Below, one piece after another: positions 44,311-57,501 of a stretch of 64,000 bases of DNA. Positions within the stretch are counted from its first letter, which is position 1. Each line of letters begins with the position of its first letter. The stretch spans positions 106,594 to 170,593 of the forward strand of contig NADL03000160.1 in assembly GCA_002205965.3 (NCBI GenBank). Reading direction: 5' to 3'. Made by a program: the position numbers and the translations under genes. The stretch is from Kappaphycus alvarezii. Its lineage: Eukaryota > Rhodophyta > Florideophyceae > Gigartinales > Solieriaceae. The notes below the pieces were generated by a model. That model ran no database searches, was not told where the DNA came from, and saw nothing but the letters and a program-made list of their open reading frames with translations.

Positions 44311-46601
44311 ATGGACGATCGCGGAGGCGGAGTTCGAATTGAAAAGCTCACCAACAATAATTTCCATGTTTGGAAGCAGAAGGTGCAGCTTCTTCTCGCC
44401 CTCCGGGAGCTTGATGACTACATTGTGGATGATCCGCCTGAGGAATCGGATGATAGGGCTCTCAAATCATGGACTCGGCCGACCGCAAAGCAAGGGCGCT
44501 CATCGGGTTGTCCCTTTCTGATGAGCACCTTGAGCATGTGCGCACTGCGGCAACTGCAAAGGAGATGTGGACTATTATTCTCAACACGTTTGAGAGGCAC
44601 ACACTCCTCAATAAACTTGCGGCTCGACGCCGGTTTTACACCGCGGCTATGGATGGTTAATGAGAGAGTTTTGCAGTACGTTAACGTGTAACACAGTTGG
44701 CAGCGACCCTGAAATCCATGGATGTGACTATTGATGACAAAGAGATAGCCATGGCTGTGCTTAATGGATTGCCACCTCGGTTCGACAATCTCATCGTTGC
44801 CTTGGATGCGCTCGGCAATGAGGACAGGGTGTTTACTTTGGAATTTGTGAAGAGCCGGTTGTTGCAGGAAGAGGAGCGTGCTCAAATGAGGGAGTCAAAA
44901 GGGACAAAATCCAATGCTGCACTCATATCCAATGCCCGTCCGTCCGAATGACTACGGAGGTAATGCTAGACAGCTGCACTGTACCGAACTGCGGTCACTC
45001 TGGTCACACCGCGGACAGATGCTGGGGCAAAGATGTGAACGGTAGGCGCCCGGAAGCTCCAAGGGGCTATCGTGCATCCGGTTCTCGTAGTGGCAGAGCA
45101 TCTAATAATCATTGAAAAGAGAAAAATCGCCCGAGAAGAGATCAGCAGGCGTTCGTAGGTGCAAATGTATTTGATTCGACTGATTCTATCCTTCAGCAGA
45201 TAGTGGGGACAGCGTTGATGATGAAATTGTTTGCCTCATGTCACGAATTAAACATGCCGGGATTTCGGCCGGAACTTCCTCTTGGTACGCAGATTCCGCA
45301 TGTACTTCCCATATGACTTACGATAGGAGTGTTTTCTAGAATTATACCGAATTTTCTGCAGCCTCAGTCGAAATGGGAACTAAAGCCCGGGCTAAGATTG
45401 CTGGGCGAGGTGACGTGGAGCTCACATTATTAGTAGATGGTTCTCGAAAGCGGTGTATTCTGCGAGATGTTGTCCACGTTCCTAGTTTCGAATATTCTCT
45501 AATCTCTGTAGGCAAAGCGGACATAGAAGGCCATGTTTATGTAAAATTTGACCCGACCTCCGACTCAATCATGATTATCCTCCTGTATGTTGATGACTTA
45601 CTGCTTGCAGGAAACAACATGGAGGCGATTGCATGGATGAAGGGAGAGCTGAACCGCCGTTTTGAAATGAAAGATTTGGGCGAAGCGAGAATGGTTGTGG
45701 GGCTTGAAATTTCTCGCCGGAGATCCGAACGATCCTTGTGTTTATCCCAGCCACGCTTTGTAGACAGCGTTTTAGAGCGATTTGGAATGCAGAATTGTAG
45801 ACCTGTTCCAACTCCTATGAATCTAAACACTGACGAGTTGAACGTGGATCGGTCGGTAGATACGGGAAGTGATGCTCGGACAGATGCTCCATACAGGAGC
45901 GCCATTGGATCTCTCATGTATTTGTCTGTTGGAACACGACCTGATATATCTTATGCGGTTGGCAAACTTGCACGTTTCTGCGAAGAACCAAGAGAGAAGC
46001 ATTGGTTAGCAGTAAAAGAGTGTTTAAGGTATCTCGCTGGGACCAAAGATTTAGGTCTTGTGTTCCGAGGGAATGCTGATCTGGGCTTGTCTGCATACTG
46101 TGAATCGGATTGGGCCGGAGATGTGTCCGATCGCAAATCGACGAGTGGTTTCGTGTTTCGCATGGCTGGAAGTGGGGTAAGTTGGTGCTCACGAAAGCAA
46201 ACGGCTGTCGCAGCTTCGTCATGTGAGGCCGAATACATTTCGTTAACTGCAGCAAGTAAAGAAGCAATATGGCTGAGACGTGTCGTTCGGGACATCCTTG
46301 AAAGCTGGACATCGCTGGGCATGAAAGCACTTGGAATTGATCATGCTACTACAATATATAGCGATAACCAGGGGCTATGGAGCTCGCTCGAAACGAGAGC
46401 GCTAACAGACGCAACAAGCACATTGATATTGCATACCACTTTGTAAGAGATGCAGTTGTGCGTAAAGAGGTGGACTTGGTGTACGTGCCAACAACTGAAA
46501 ATGTTGCTGACGCTTTGACAAAACCACTAGGGCGAGTTCAGATGACAAAACTTGTTAGATTGATTGTGATGGGTAGGAAGGGGGAGCATGAATTAATGTA
46601 A
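44311..46601 (+). pseudogene. Copia A3 gag-pol, internally deleted (protease fused to RT)
   Basis: ATG at 44311. Gag, with frame breaks near 44480 and 44660, and the zinc knuckle (about 44990-45020) are present. At 45531 the protease region (LISVGKADIEG) is joined in frame to VYVKFDPTSDS of RT, removing all of integrase and the N-terminal half of RT. The fused frame 45373-46446 (357 codons) keeps YVDDLLLAG, GSLMYLSVGTRPDISYAVG, SDWAGDVSDRKS and SCEAEYIS. A 1-bp loss in a G run near 46373 shifts RNase H, which finishes in 46377-46601 with a stop. Without integrase it could only move in trans. Both LTRs, the PBS and the polypurine tract are intact. Confidence 0.9.
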
Positions 46602-46611
46602 AAACAATGTG

Positions 46612-46623
46612 ATCGAGGGGGAG
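46612..46623 (+). promoter_or_regulatory. Polypurine tract of A3
   Basis: ATCGAGGGGGAG, directly before the 3' LTR TG. Confidence 0.8.
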
Positions 46624-47865
46624 TGTTGAAAAAGGGATAGAATGCATGCGATCCCATGGTTTTTAGTTGCCACCTGGACACGTGTACACTTGTAGCATGA
46701 AAAAGCGAGTTGCACCCTTCTTCTGTGTGTACACCTACTACACGTGTAAAATGGGCCAAATCGAAAGTTGCCTGGGACGAAAGCTCATTTTCGGGCAACT
46801 CAAAATCACGGCGCATTTTACCTTTTTTCAAACCACTTGGTATTCTGCCCTCTGATTGGCTGCTAGATACGCCTCCATACCACTCACATCGCTCCAAGTG
46901 GCGATGTCTGAGCTGATCATTGTGGAGCATTCTGACACTTGGCATGTTATGGTTGGTTGATGGTTTGTCTCTATTCTAGGCTCAAAGTACTGTACCCAAT
47001 GTGTCATACGTTTACTGTCTCCTATGTGGCATACGTGTACTGTCTCCTCTCTGTCGTACGTGTACAGTATTATAGGTGTCGGACGTGTACAAGTAAACAG
47101 TGGTTTCTATATTTATCCTATAGTTGCCTGGACTGGCTGCATACAGTTTACACTATACTCATTATACTGGCTGCATACAAATCACTCTTGCATAAGTATG
47201 CAGCCAAAGTATGTTGATGCAGCCACGTTGCTTTTACAGTATTGCACGTATAGCACGTAAGGCTTAATTCACGTTGAACGGCCTGCATGAGATTTACGTA
47301 TGGTTACATAACAACGTGAGACAAGCCCGCCAAAAATTTTTCTACTTTTATGATATTTTAAGTTCCCGCCTAAAGTTCCCGCCTTTGGGTTCTGTTACAG
47401 GCCGAGAGATTACAGTTGCGTTGGCGGGTCACGTAAGGCATAATTCATGGGTTGACTGTTTTAGTGTACGTTTACGTAACAGAACATGCATGGCTAGCAT
47501 GCACGCAATGTTACTTACGTTTTGAATATCGGTATTTATGAATTTCCCGCGCATGCAAATCAGGGATTCTGAGGCATCTCGGCTTGGGTAGGCTATAGGA
47601 TCAACAAAGATAGTACTGCAAATGTAGATTTTGCTACTTTCATTTTGCTGTCACGAAGCCGAAGTGAGTACCAACAAACAGTATATAGTTGTAGTCTAAT
47701 ACATCACCCAAGTAAAGAAGAGGTACGGACTTGCCTTTGATTTCAACACCAACCTCACCCTTGCCGTTCTATCTCCTTTCTGTTTCTTTATCCATCTACA
47801 CTCTTTCCCTACTTCCCTTTTCATTCTCTCTCCTCATCCCTCATCATCCCCTGTTCTTTTCATCA
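46624..47865 (+). repeat. Copia A3 3' LTR (1242 bp)
   Basis: TGTTGAAAAAGGG to TTTCATCA. The A3 flanks (left CTTCG, right AATTT) do not match, so the two sides come from different contexts (D LTR on the left, B LTR on the right). Confidence 0.93.
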
Positions 47866-48777
47866 AATTTTGCATAATTGTTGACAAGTGGAACTTGGCC
47901 CATAATGCCTAGGCTAAGAATTGCCTGCTTTAATCCTATTGGCTGATAGGTCAAATGCTGCAATTCTATTGGCTGGTGATGTACACGTGTAATGGCTGTA
48001 GAGGTGTAAGGTTGACTTTGAGCTATTTTAGAGGGCAGAATGGTGTTTATGGGGTCATTTTACATAGGGTAGGGCACTGTAAGTGGGGAGGAGTATACTG
48101 TATAAGAGGTATGTCGAGGTAAGGTATGTACGCGTGTACGTGGTGGCAGTTGTGTATGTGATGTACACGTGGTACAGCGAAGAGTAGAAACCTTTGGTGC
48201 AGTGGTGTACACATACTGTACTGGTGTCAAGTTTCGTACTGTACCTCGTACTGTGCTTCTTACTGTACCTCGTACTGTACTTCTTACTGCACTTGAGTTC
48301 GTACAGTGGGAGTTGGTTATGAAAATACTATCATGGCTACACCGCTCCGGTCTCTCCAGGTACAGTAGAATGCCTACTGTATCCGCCGGCTGCATCCAAA
48401 ATCAGTTTTGTGATTCTATAATACGTATGAGGTTTCTAGATATGATTATGGTTAGTCCGGCTGCATCCGAAATCAGTTATGTGATTCTACCATACGTATG
48501 AGCTTTCTGATTATGATTACGGTTTGCCGGCTGCATCCAAAATCAGTTTTTTGATTCTATAATACGTATGAGGTTCTAATTATGACTACGGTTTGCCGGC
48601 TGCATCCAAAATCAGTTTTTTGATTCTATAATACGTATGAGGTTTCTAATTATGATTACGGGTTATTTGGCTGCATCCAAAATCAGTTGTGTGATTCCAT
48701 AATACGTATGAGGTTTTTGATTATGATTAAGGTTTGCCCGCTGCATCCAAAATCAGCTATGTGATTTTATAACAAAA
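47866..48777 (+). repeat. Family B LTR fragment, forward
   Basis: It is colinear with 9430-10150 of the first B LTR fragment: AAATTTTGC, GTGGAACTTGGCCCAT, TACACGTGTAATG, then subrepeats with GGCTGCATCCAAAATCAG and ATACGTATGAGG. It is cut at the left by A3 and at the right by the minus-strand B2 pol. Confidence 0.85.
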
Positions 48778-51700
48778 TAGTGAAACAATTTTTCGAGTCA
48801 CAGCATCTCGGACAAAATGATATGATATGTCAATGTGCTTATTTCGCCTGTTAACTCCTTCGTTACCCGCAAATGGTATTGTACCAGCATTATCACACCC
48901 GACTGTAACTGTGCTGTCTTTCGAATTTCCCAATGCGTCTGCAAGAAGGCACCTGAGCCAAGCTGCCTCTTTGCAAGCCTCACACAGTGCAATATACTCC
49001 GCTTCGCATGTGGATTTCGCAACGACCGTTTGTCTCCTAGACGACCAACTAATAGCTACCCCACACAGTTTGAACACATATCCACTGGTGGACTTTCTCG
49101 AGTCCAAGCAACCACCCCAGTCTGCATCGCTGAAGCCCTCCAGAGTTTACACTGGGAGATTTCCATCTAGAACTACAGCTAGTGAGAGCGTTCCTTTGAT
49201 ATATCTCAGAACTCGTTTGGCTGCTTGCCAGTGGTCCTCGCGAGGGTTCTCACAGTGTTGGGACAGTTTTCCCACCACATATGCAAGCTCTGGACGTGAC
49301 CCTACCATAACAAACATTAAGCAGCCAATGTTCCGTCGATATGGTACATCGCAATACGGGCTAGTTGACATCTCAGGGTTTAATCCTTGTTCCATCGGAG
49401 TCCTCACGGGATTGCAACTGGCCATACCAAAACGTTTCAAAATGGACTTGGCATACTCTGTCTGCGAGATATAGATCCGTCTAGGGACCCTTTTTCTACT
49501 TATTTCAAGCCCAATGCACTTTTTGGCCTCGCCTAAATCTTTCATCTCAAATCTTTTGTTCAGCTCACCTTTCATCCAGGTCACGGCTTTCAGGTCACTT
49601 CCCGCAAGAAGCAAGTCATCCACATATAGGGCAATCAGCATAACGCCTTTTTCCGATATGTTTGTATATAAACAGGCGTCACTTCTCGTAGTCTTGAAGC
49701 CAAGTGTGTGAATAAGGAAATCGTCTATCTTTTTGTGCCATTGTCGACTCGCTTGCTTAAGACCATAGATAGCCTTGAGAAGTTTGCAAACATGATTGGG
49801 CCTGGAGGAGTCAACGATACCTTCAGGCTGCTCCATATAAATATCCTCTTCTAAGTCACCGTTCAGAAAGGCCGTGACCACGTCCATTTGATGAAGCTCT
49901 AAATCGAAGTGGGCTACAATCGCCAGCAACAATCGAATCGTTGTAAATTTGATCACCGGCGCAAAAGTCTCTGAGTAATCAATCCCTCAATTTGTTGAAA
50001 GCCCCGCACAACCAGACGACCTTTTCCCTTTTGAGTCAGCGTGCCGTTAACGTCCGGCATGTCCTTCGCAGTAAATACCCAGCGAGAAGTTAGAATATTG
50101 GCACCTTCTGATCGTGGCACTAGTGCCCAGGTTTTGTTTTTGCGTTGGGACTCTAGCTCCTTATCAATAGCTTTCTGCCAGAACTGTGGTTGTGGTCCAC
50201 CCATCGCCTCTTTAAAGGAGTTCGGTATGTTGATGTCGCCACAGGAAGGTGTGAGTAAGCTGGTTCCCACCAGGCCTGTCCACCACTGTCGGGGGGGGCG
50301 TCGTGAACGAGTGGAGCGGCGAGGTTCCAAATCGCCGGACCAGCATCTTGCTGACCATTCACTTCTTTTTGTTGCAAAGTCTCATTAGTTGAGTCGGGCT
50401 CGATACCTTGACTTTGGAAGTTCTCAACCTCCACCGGTGACCCTGTTTCAATGCCATGTTCATTATCACCATTAGATGTTTCAGACTCAATTTCGTCAGT
50501 ATTGGTCGCCTCCTCTGGGTCAACGTCCACGTCATTATCATCGGAAAAATGTTCATTGTAAGAGCAAGCCCCTGGTCTCGACTCATCGAACTGCACATCC
50601 CTGGAAATAACAATGCGATGTAGATTGTCATCCCAAATTTTGTAGGCCTTAGTTCCCGGCGGATACCCAGCAAACATTCCCTTTGTTGCGCGGTCGTCAA
50701 GTTTACGCACCTCATTACCAGGCACCTTGTACCAGCATTGACATCCAAACACACGTAGGTGAGATACATCTGGCCTTTTCTTCATCCATAGGTGAAATGG
50801 AGTAACGAGATCACCCAAAGCTCTTGTCGTGACACGATTGCGAACGTAAACTGCGTTATCCAGAGCTTCAGCCCAAAAAGCTTTTGGAACCTTCATATGG
50901 GACAGCATAGACCTGACGAGATCAATCAGGGTACGATTGAGCCGTTCTGCCACACCATTCTGTTCAGGTGTGTATGCAGCGGTCGTTTGATGAACAGTTC
51001 CTTCTGACGATAGAAAGGATTGGAACTCTGAAGAAAGATACTCTCCACCACGATCAGATCGAAGCACTTTCACGCGTTGAGCAGTGTGTGTGAAGCATAT
51101 TGGGCAAACTTCTGATAAAAATGGAACGCTTCATCTTTACTCTTCATCGGATAGACAACACTCCAGTTTGAGTGGTCATCGATAAAAGTGACAAAGTATC
51201 TAGCACCGCCTACTGACTGTACTTGGAGTGGGCCGCAGACGTCCGAATGGACCAAGTCTAGCAAATGTTTGGCCCTGCCTCCAGAGCGCTGTTTAGGAAT
51301 CACAGCACGAGTTGCTTTTCCTACCACACACGCATCACATGTCCCAGATTCACAGTCAGAGGATGAGCTAGCGTCTCTTGTTATATATGAAGAGGAGATA
51401 TGAAGTCCACTTACAACGTTCTACGAGCCATGGACAATTTTTGAGTGTGAACGTGGGCCAATCTTTCATGCCATGTCTTCAAAGAGGCTTTGTGCGCCGA
51501 ATGAACCTCGTTACATGTGTCAAGCACATACAGCTCTCCTCGTCTTGTGGCAGTAGCCACGATGCAGTTACTCCTCTTCACAGTGCACTTGTCACGAACG
51601 AACTCAACGTCAAATCCATTATCGACCATCTTACGTACAGAAATTAGGGAAAAAGCAAAGCTTGGAACGTGCAGCACATTGGTGAGCTTGCATGGCTTTT

Positions 51701-52056
51701 GAACTCCGTTCACTACAAGCGTAATGAGGACGGTCCCGACTCCAGCTACTACTGCACACGCTTTTGTTCCCATTTCTACGCGGCTGTTTGAGACCTCCCT
51801 GTAGTCGGAGAACAGTCTCTTGTCAAATGTCATGTGCGCGGAGCATCCAGAGTCGATAAGCCAAGTGTTTGACGTTATGTTGATACCAGAGTTATCTACC
51901 TTGTTCATCAGACATATGTACTTAACTTCATTAACCAGATCTTCTTTCTCTTGAGCAATCATCGCAGTAGGCTTCTGTGACTGTCTTCGTAGGAACCGGT
52001 CAGGTGGCGGTGGTCGCCTTCCGTTGATGTCCTTTCCCCAGCAGCGGGCAGCGGAG
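48778..52056 (-). pseudogene. Copia B2 pol part (zinc knuckle to RNase H), 3' truncated
   Basis: Family B on the minus strand, to the left of the A4 insertion. The zinc knuckle remnant HSAARCW abuts the A4 LTR at 52056. Then come protease WLIDSGCSAHMT, integrase in two frames (51070-51327 with LDLVHSDVCGP; 50153-51073 with LRSDRGGEYLS and TPEQNGVAERLNRT), RT and the start of RNase H. One long frame (49147-49956) has QMDVVTAFLNGDLEED and YVDDLLLAGSD. RNase H (48757-49107) has KSTSGYVFKL and CEAEYIAL. The final residues, polypurine tract and 3' LTR are missing: the sequence switches to a forward B LTR at 48777. With 60285-60983 it makes one polyprotein. Confidence 0.9.
52052..52056. repeat. Target-site duplication of A4, left (CGGAG)
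   Basis: CGGAG before the LTR TG, repeated at 60285-60289. In intact B1 the site occurs once (GCAGCGGAGTGTCC near 35822), which confirms an insertion. Confidence 0.93.
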
Positions 52057-53272
52057 TGATGAAATGAACAGGGGATGATGAGGGATGAGGAGAGAATGAA
52101 AAGGGAAGTAGGGAAAGAGTGTAGATGGATAAAAGAAACAGAAAGGAGATAGAACGGCAAGGGTGAGGTTGGTGTTGAAATCAAAGGCAAGTCCGTACCT
52201 CTTCTTTACTTGGAGCTATTAGACTACAACTATATACTGTTTGTTGGTACTCACTTCGGCTTGTGAAGCAAAATGAAAGTAGCAAAATCTACATTTGCAG
52301 TACTATCTTTGTTGATCCTATAGCCTACCCAAGCCGAGATGCCTCAGAATCCCTGATTTGCATGCGCGGGAAATTCATAATTACCGATATTCAAAACGTA
52401 AGTAACATTCGTGCATGCTAGCCATGCATGTTCTGTTACGTAAACGTACACTAAAACAGTCAACCCGTGAATTATGCCTTACGTGACCCGCCAACGCAAC
52501 TGTAATCTCTCGGCCTGTAACAGAACCCAAAGGCGGGAACTTAAGGCGGGAACTTAAATATCATAAAAGTAGAAAACAATTTTTGGCGGGCTTGTCTCAC
52601 ACGTAAATCTCATGCAGGCCGTTCAACGTGAATTAAGCCTTACGTGCTATACGTGCAATACTGTAAAAGCAACGTGGCTGCATCAACATACTTTGGCTGC
52701 ATACTTGTGCAAGAGTGATTTGTATGCAGCCAGTATAATGAGTATAGTGTAAACTGTATGCAGCCAGTCCAGGCAACTATAGGATAAATATAGAAACCAC
52801 TGTTTACTTGTACACGTACGACACCTATAATACTGTACACGTACGACAGAGAGGAGACAGTACACGTATGCCACATAGGAGACAGTACACGTATGACACA
52901 TTGGTACAGTACTTTGAGCCTAGAATAGAGACAAACCATCAACCAACCATAACATGCCAAGTGTCAGAATGCTCCACAATGATCAGCTCAGATATCGCCA
53001 CTTGGAGCGATGTGAGTGGTATGGAGGCGTATCTAGCAGCCAATCAGAGGGCAGAATACCAAGTGGTTTGAAAAATGGCAAAATGCGCCGTGATTTTGAG
53101 TTGCCCGAAAATGGCTTTCGTCCCAGGCAACTTTCGATTTGGCCCATTTTACACGTGTATAGGTGTACACACAGAAGAAGGGTGCAACTCGCTTTTTCAT
53201 GCTACAAGTGTACACGTGTCCAGGTGGCAACTAAAAACCATGGGATCGCATGCATTCTATCCTTTTTCAACA
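52057..53272 (-). repeat. Copia A4 3' LTR (1216 bp)
   Basis: TGATGAAATGAAC to TTTTTCAACA, the reverse of the family A LTR. Confidence 0.94.
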
Positions 53273-53285
53273 CTCCCCCTCGATC
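53273..53285 (-). promoter_or_regulatory. Polypurine tract of A4
   Basis: CTCCCCCTCGATC on the + strand, the reverse complement of GATCGAGGGGGAG. Confidence 0.8.
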
Positions 53286-53294
53286 ACATTGTTT

Positions 53295-56200
53295 TTACAT
53301 TAATTCATGCTCCCCCTTCTACCCATCACAATCATCTAACAAGTTTTGTCATCTGAACTCGCCCTAGTGGTTTTGTCAAAGCGTCAGCAACATTTTCAGT
53401 TGTTGGCACGTACACCAAGTCCACCTCTTTACGCACAACTGCATCTCTTACAAAGTGGTATGCAATATCAATGTGCTTGTTGCGTCTGTTGGTGCTCTCG
53501 TTTCGAGCGAGCTCCATAGCCCCCTGGTTATCGCTGTATATTGTAGTAGCATGATCAATTCCAAGTGCTTTCATGCCCAGCGATGTCCAGGTTTCAAGGA
53601 TGTCCCGAACGACACGTCTCAGCCATATTGCTTCTTTACTTGCTGCAGTTAACGAAATGTATTCGGCCTCACATGACGAAGCTGCGACAACCGTTTGCTT
53701 TCGCGAGCACCAACTTACCCCACTTCCAGCCATGCGAAACACGAAACCACTCGTCGATTTGCGATCGGACACATCTCCGGCCCAATCCGAGTCACAGTAT
53801 GCAGACAAGCCCAGATCAGCATTCCCTCGGAACACAAGACCTAAATCTTTGGTCCCAGCGAGATACCTTAACACTCTTTTTACTGCTAACCAATGCTTCT
53901 CTCTTGGTTCTTCGCAGAAACGTGCAAGTTTGCCAACCGCATAAGATATATCAGGTCGTGTTCCAACAGACAAATACATGAGAGCTCCAATGGCGCTCCT
54001 GTATGGAGCATCTGTCCGAGCATCACTACCCGTATCTACCGACCGATCCACGTTCAACTCGTCAGTGTTTAGATTCATAGGAGTTGGAACAGGTCTACAA
54101 TTCTGCATTCCAAATCGCTCTAAAACGCTGTCTACAAACCGTGGCTGGGATAAACACAAGGATCGTTCGGATCTCCGGCGAGAAATTTCAAGCCCAACAA
54201 CCATTCTCGCTTCGCCCAAATCTTTCATTTCAAAACGGCGGTTCAGCTCCCCTTCATCCATGCAATCGCCTCCATGTTGTTTCCTGCAAGCAGCAAGTCA
54301 TCAACATACAGGAGGATAATCATGATTGAGTCGGAGGTCGGGTCAAATTTTACATAAACACAGGGATCATTAGTGCTACTTTTGAATTTGAGCCCATCAA
54401 CAAGAAAATCATCGATTTTCTGGTGCCACCGCCTATGTGCCTGTTTCAAACCATACAAGGCCTTCAGAAATTTGCAGACATGATTGGTTTCGAGGCTCCT
54501 TAAATCCATCAGGCTGTTCCATGTACACGTCCTCCTCCACTCACCGTTCAGAAATGCCGTCTTAACGTCCATTTGATGCAGCTCCAGGTCCTGATGTGCG
54601 ACAAGTGCCAAAAGCACCCGAATTGACGTGAGCTTCACGACAGGGGCGTACGTCTCATTATAATCTACCCCTTTCACCTGTTGGAAACCACGAGCGACAA
54701 GACGCCTTCGATTTTCGGGAAAAGCCTCCGTTGGAGTCCTGGGCATCTTTTATTGCAAACACCCATTTTGGAGTCAGAATGTTTGAGGCCTCCAAACGTG
54801 GGACTAACTTCCATGTTTTGTTCCGAACGATCGAGTCTCGCTCGGACTCGATGGCGGACTTCCAAAAGTCTGCGTCCGGTCCTGTCGCCGCGTGTCGGTA
54901 CGAGATGTTGACAACATTTGTAACGAGAGCCGTGTCATTAGGTGTCAAGGATATGTTTGATCTCCACCAAGCATTTGGGGCTCTTCGAATCCTTTCAGAT
55001 CTCCGAGGAGCTACAGACACCTCAGGGGGCTCAGGGATTTCGTTATCTGTACCAACGTTTTCGGCGACCGTTGGGTCGTTTCCAACATTAGCCTGGTCAT
55101 TCCTTGTCCCTGAATATCTTGTCTCGAAGCTGTAGCCATTTCGGCTGTGTCCGGTGTAGGAAGCCGGACTTGAGCATCCTGTTCAACGCCGAGACTTACA
55201 AGATCCTCATCGGAGCTAATTGAGATACTCATCTGATTCTTTTCATTTATTTCAGACTGGCAGGTTTCGCTCTCACTGAATCTGACATCTCTGGAAACAA
55301 CTACCTTGTGTAATTCAGGATCCCACAGTTTGTAAGCTTTGCTGGCTTCCGCATATCCAAGCATAATTGCTTCCCGTGCTCGGTTGTCAAGCTTACTCAA
55401 TTGACTTGCCGGGACGGTGTACCAACATTTGCTTCCGAACGTACGAAGGTGCGACAAATTGGGCTTGCGACCGTACCATATATGATGCGGGGTCGTGTGG
55501 CTTGGAAGTGCCGAGTTGTAACTCTGTTTCGGATGTATACAGCAGTCGCCAGAGCTTCGGCCCAGAACTGTTTTGGCAGACTCTTTGCATGTAGCATGGA
55601 CCGAACCAGATCCATCAGTGTTCGGTTCAGCCGCTCTGAAACACCATTCTGTTCAGGTGACTCCACTGCACTAAGCTCATGTTTTGTGCCGCGCTCGGCA
55701 AGGTAGTCCTTGAATGCAGTGGACATATATTCTCCCCTCGATCTGAACGAAGAATGCCAATGCGACGCCCAGTATGGGCTTCGCTACGAGCTTGGAACAG
55801 TTTATATTTATCAAAGACCTCTGACTTTCGCTGCATCATGTAGACGGTAACCCAGGAAGAGTGATCGTCCGTGAAGGTCACAAAGTAGCGTGCCCTCCAA
55901 CAGAAGAAACCTCCATAGGTCCACAACGTCACTGTGAACAAGGTCTAACATCGCTTCAGCTCTACCAGTCGTGCGTTCCTTCGGCACTGCTGAACGATGA
56001 GCCTTTCCATGAACGCATGAGGTGCATATTTCGGATGTATTCGAGCCACTGATCTGCACGCCGTCCACAACATTGTTCCTTACCATAGATGCAATGCCCT
56101 GCTTGCTTACATGAGCCATTCTCTCGTGCCATGTCGAGAGTGTGGTGACTTTCGCAGAGTACAAGGTATCATTGGTATCTTCTGGACTATGTCGATAGCA

Positions 56201-57501
56201 TAAAGAAGGCTATTGCACAGCATTTTTCCAGTTGCTACAACTCTCCCATTCTTAGTCATCTGCAAGATTTGTTCTCAAATACAGTTTTGATCCCTTCTAT
56301 GTCCGCTTTGCCTACAGAGATGAGAATATTCGAAACTAGGAACGTGGACAACATCTCGCAGAATACACCGCTTTCGAGAACCATCTACTATAATGTGAGC
56401 TCCACGTCACCTCGCCCAGCAATCTTAGCCCGGGCTTTAGTTCCCATTTCGACTGAGGCTGCAGAAAATTCGGTATAATTCGTGAAAACACTCCTATCGT
56501 AAGTCATATGGGAAGTACATGCGGAATCTGCGTACCAGGAGGAAGTTCCGGCCGAAATCCGGCCTGTTTAATTCGTGACATGAGGCAAACAATTTCATCA
56601 TCAACGCTGTCCCACTATCTGCTGAAGGATGAGAATCAGTCGAATCAAATACATTTGCACCTACGAACGCCTGCTGATCTCTTCTCGGGCGATTTTTCTC
56701 GTTTCGATGATTATTAGATGCTCTGCCACTACGAGAACCGGATGCACGATAGCCCCTTGGAGCTTCCGGGCGCCTACCGTTCACATCTTTGCCCCAGCAT
56801 CTGTCCGCGGTGTGACCAGAATGACCGCAGTTCGTACAGTGCAGCTGTCTAGCATTACCTCCGTAGTCATTCGGACGGGCATTGGATATGAGCGCAGCAT
56901 TGGATTTTGTCCCTTTTGACTCCTCATTTGAGCACGCTCCTCTTCCTGCAACAACCGGCTCTTCACAAATTCCAAAGTAAACACCCTGTCCTCATTCCGA
57001 GCGCATCCAAGGCAACGATGAGATTGTCGAACCGAGGTGGCAATCCATTAAGCACAGCCATGGCTATCTCTTTGTCATCAATAGTCACATCCATGGATTT
57101 CAGGGTCGCTGCAACTGCGTACACGGTTACATACTGCAAAACTCTCTCGTTACCATCCATAGCCGCGGTGTAAAACCGGCGTCGAGCCGCAAGCTTATTG
57201 AGGAGTGTGTGCCTCTCAAACGTGTTGAGAATAATAGTCCACATCTCCTTTGCAGTTGCCGCAGTGCGCACATGCTCAAGGTGCTCATCAGAAAGGGACA
57301 ACCCGATGAGCGCCCGTGCTTTGCGGTCGGCCCGAGTCCATGATTTGAGAGCCCTATCATCCGATTCCTCAGGCGGATCATCCACAATGTAGTCATCAAG
57401 CTCCCGGAGGGCGAGAGAAGAAGCTGCACCTTCTGCTTCCAAACATGGAAATTATTGTTGGTGAGCTTTTCAATTCGAACTCCGCCTCCGCGATCGTCCA
57501 T
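53295..57501 (-). pseudogene. Copia A4 gag-pol polyprotein (full length, many 1-bp indels)
   Basis: ATG at 57501, stop at 53295-53297. All domains are present and colinear with A2: Gag, zinc knuckle, protease, integrase (55397-56164 pieces with WHERMAH, SPEQNGVSERLN), linker (55011-55457), RT (54243-55020 with ARGFQQVKGVDYNET and YVDDLLLAG) and RNase H (53332-54261 with DSDWAGD, SCEAEYIS, YSDNQGAM). The frame is broken in Gag (about 57420, 57120, 56995), protease, integrase (the shared site near 55505, plus others near 55735 and 55890), linker and RT (about 54545, 54700). Most breaks are one-base differences from A2. Structurally complete (LTRs, PBS, polypurine tract, 5-bp TSD), so it is probably the most recent insertion here despite the indels. 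Confidence 0.92.

Noticed and set aside
52180..52260. Start of a longer B2 protein in the A4 LTR
   Set aside because: The frame is open but starts at a TTG in LTR sequence. The B2 start is the ATG at 60983 on the other side of A4.
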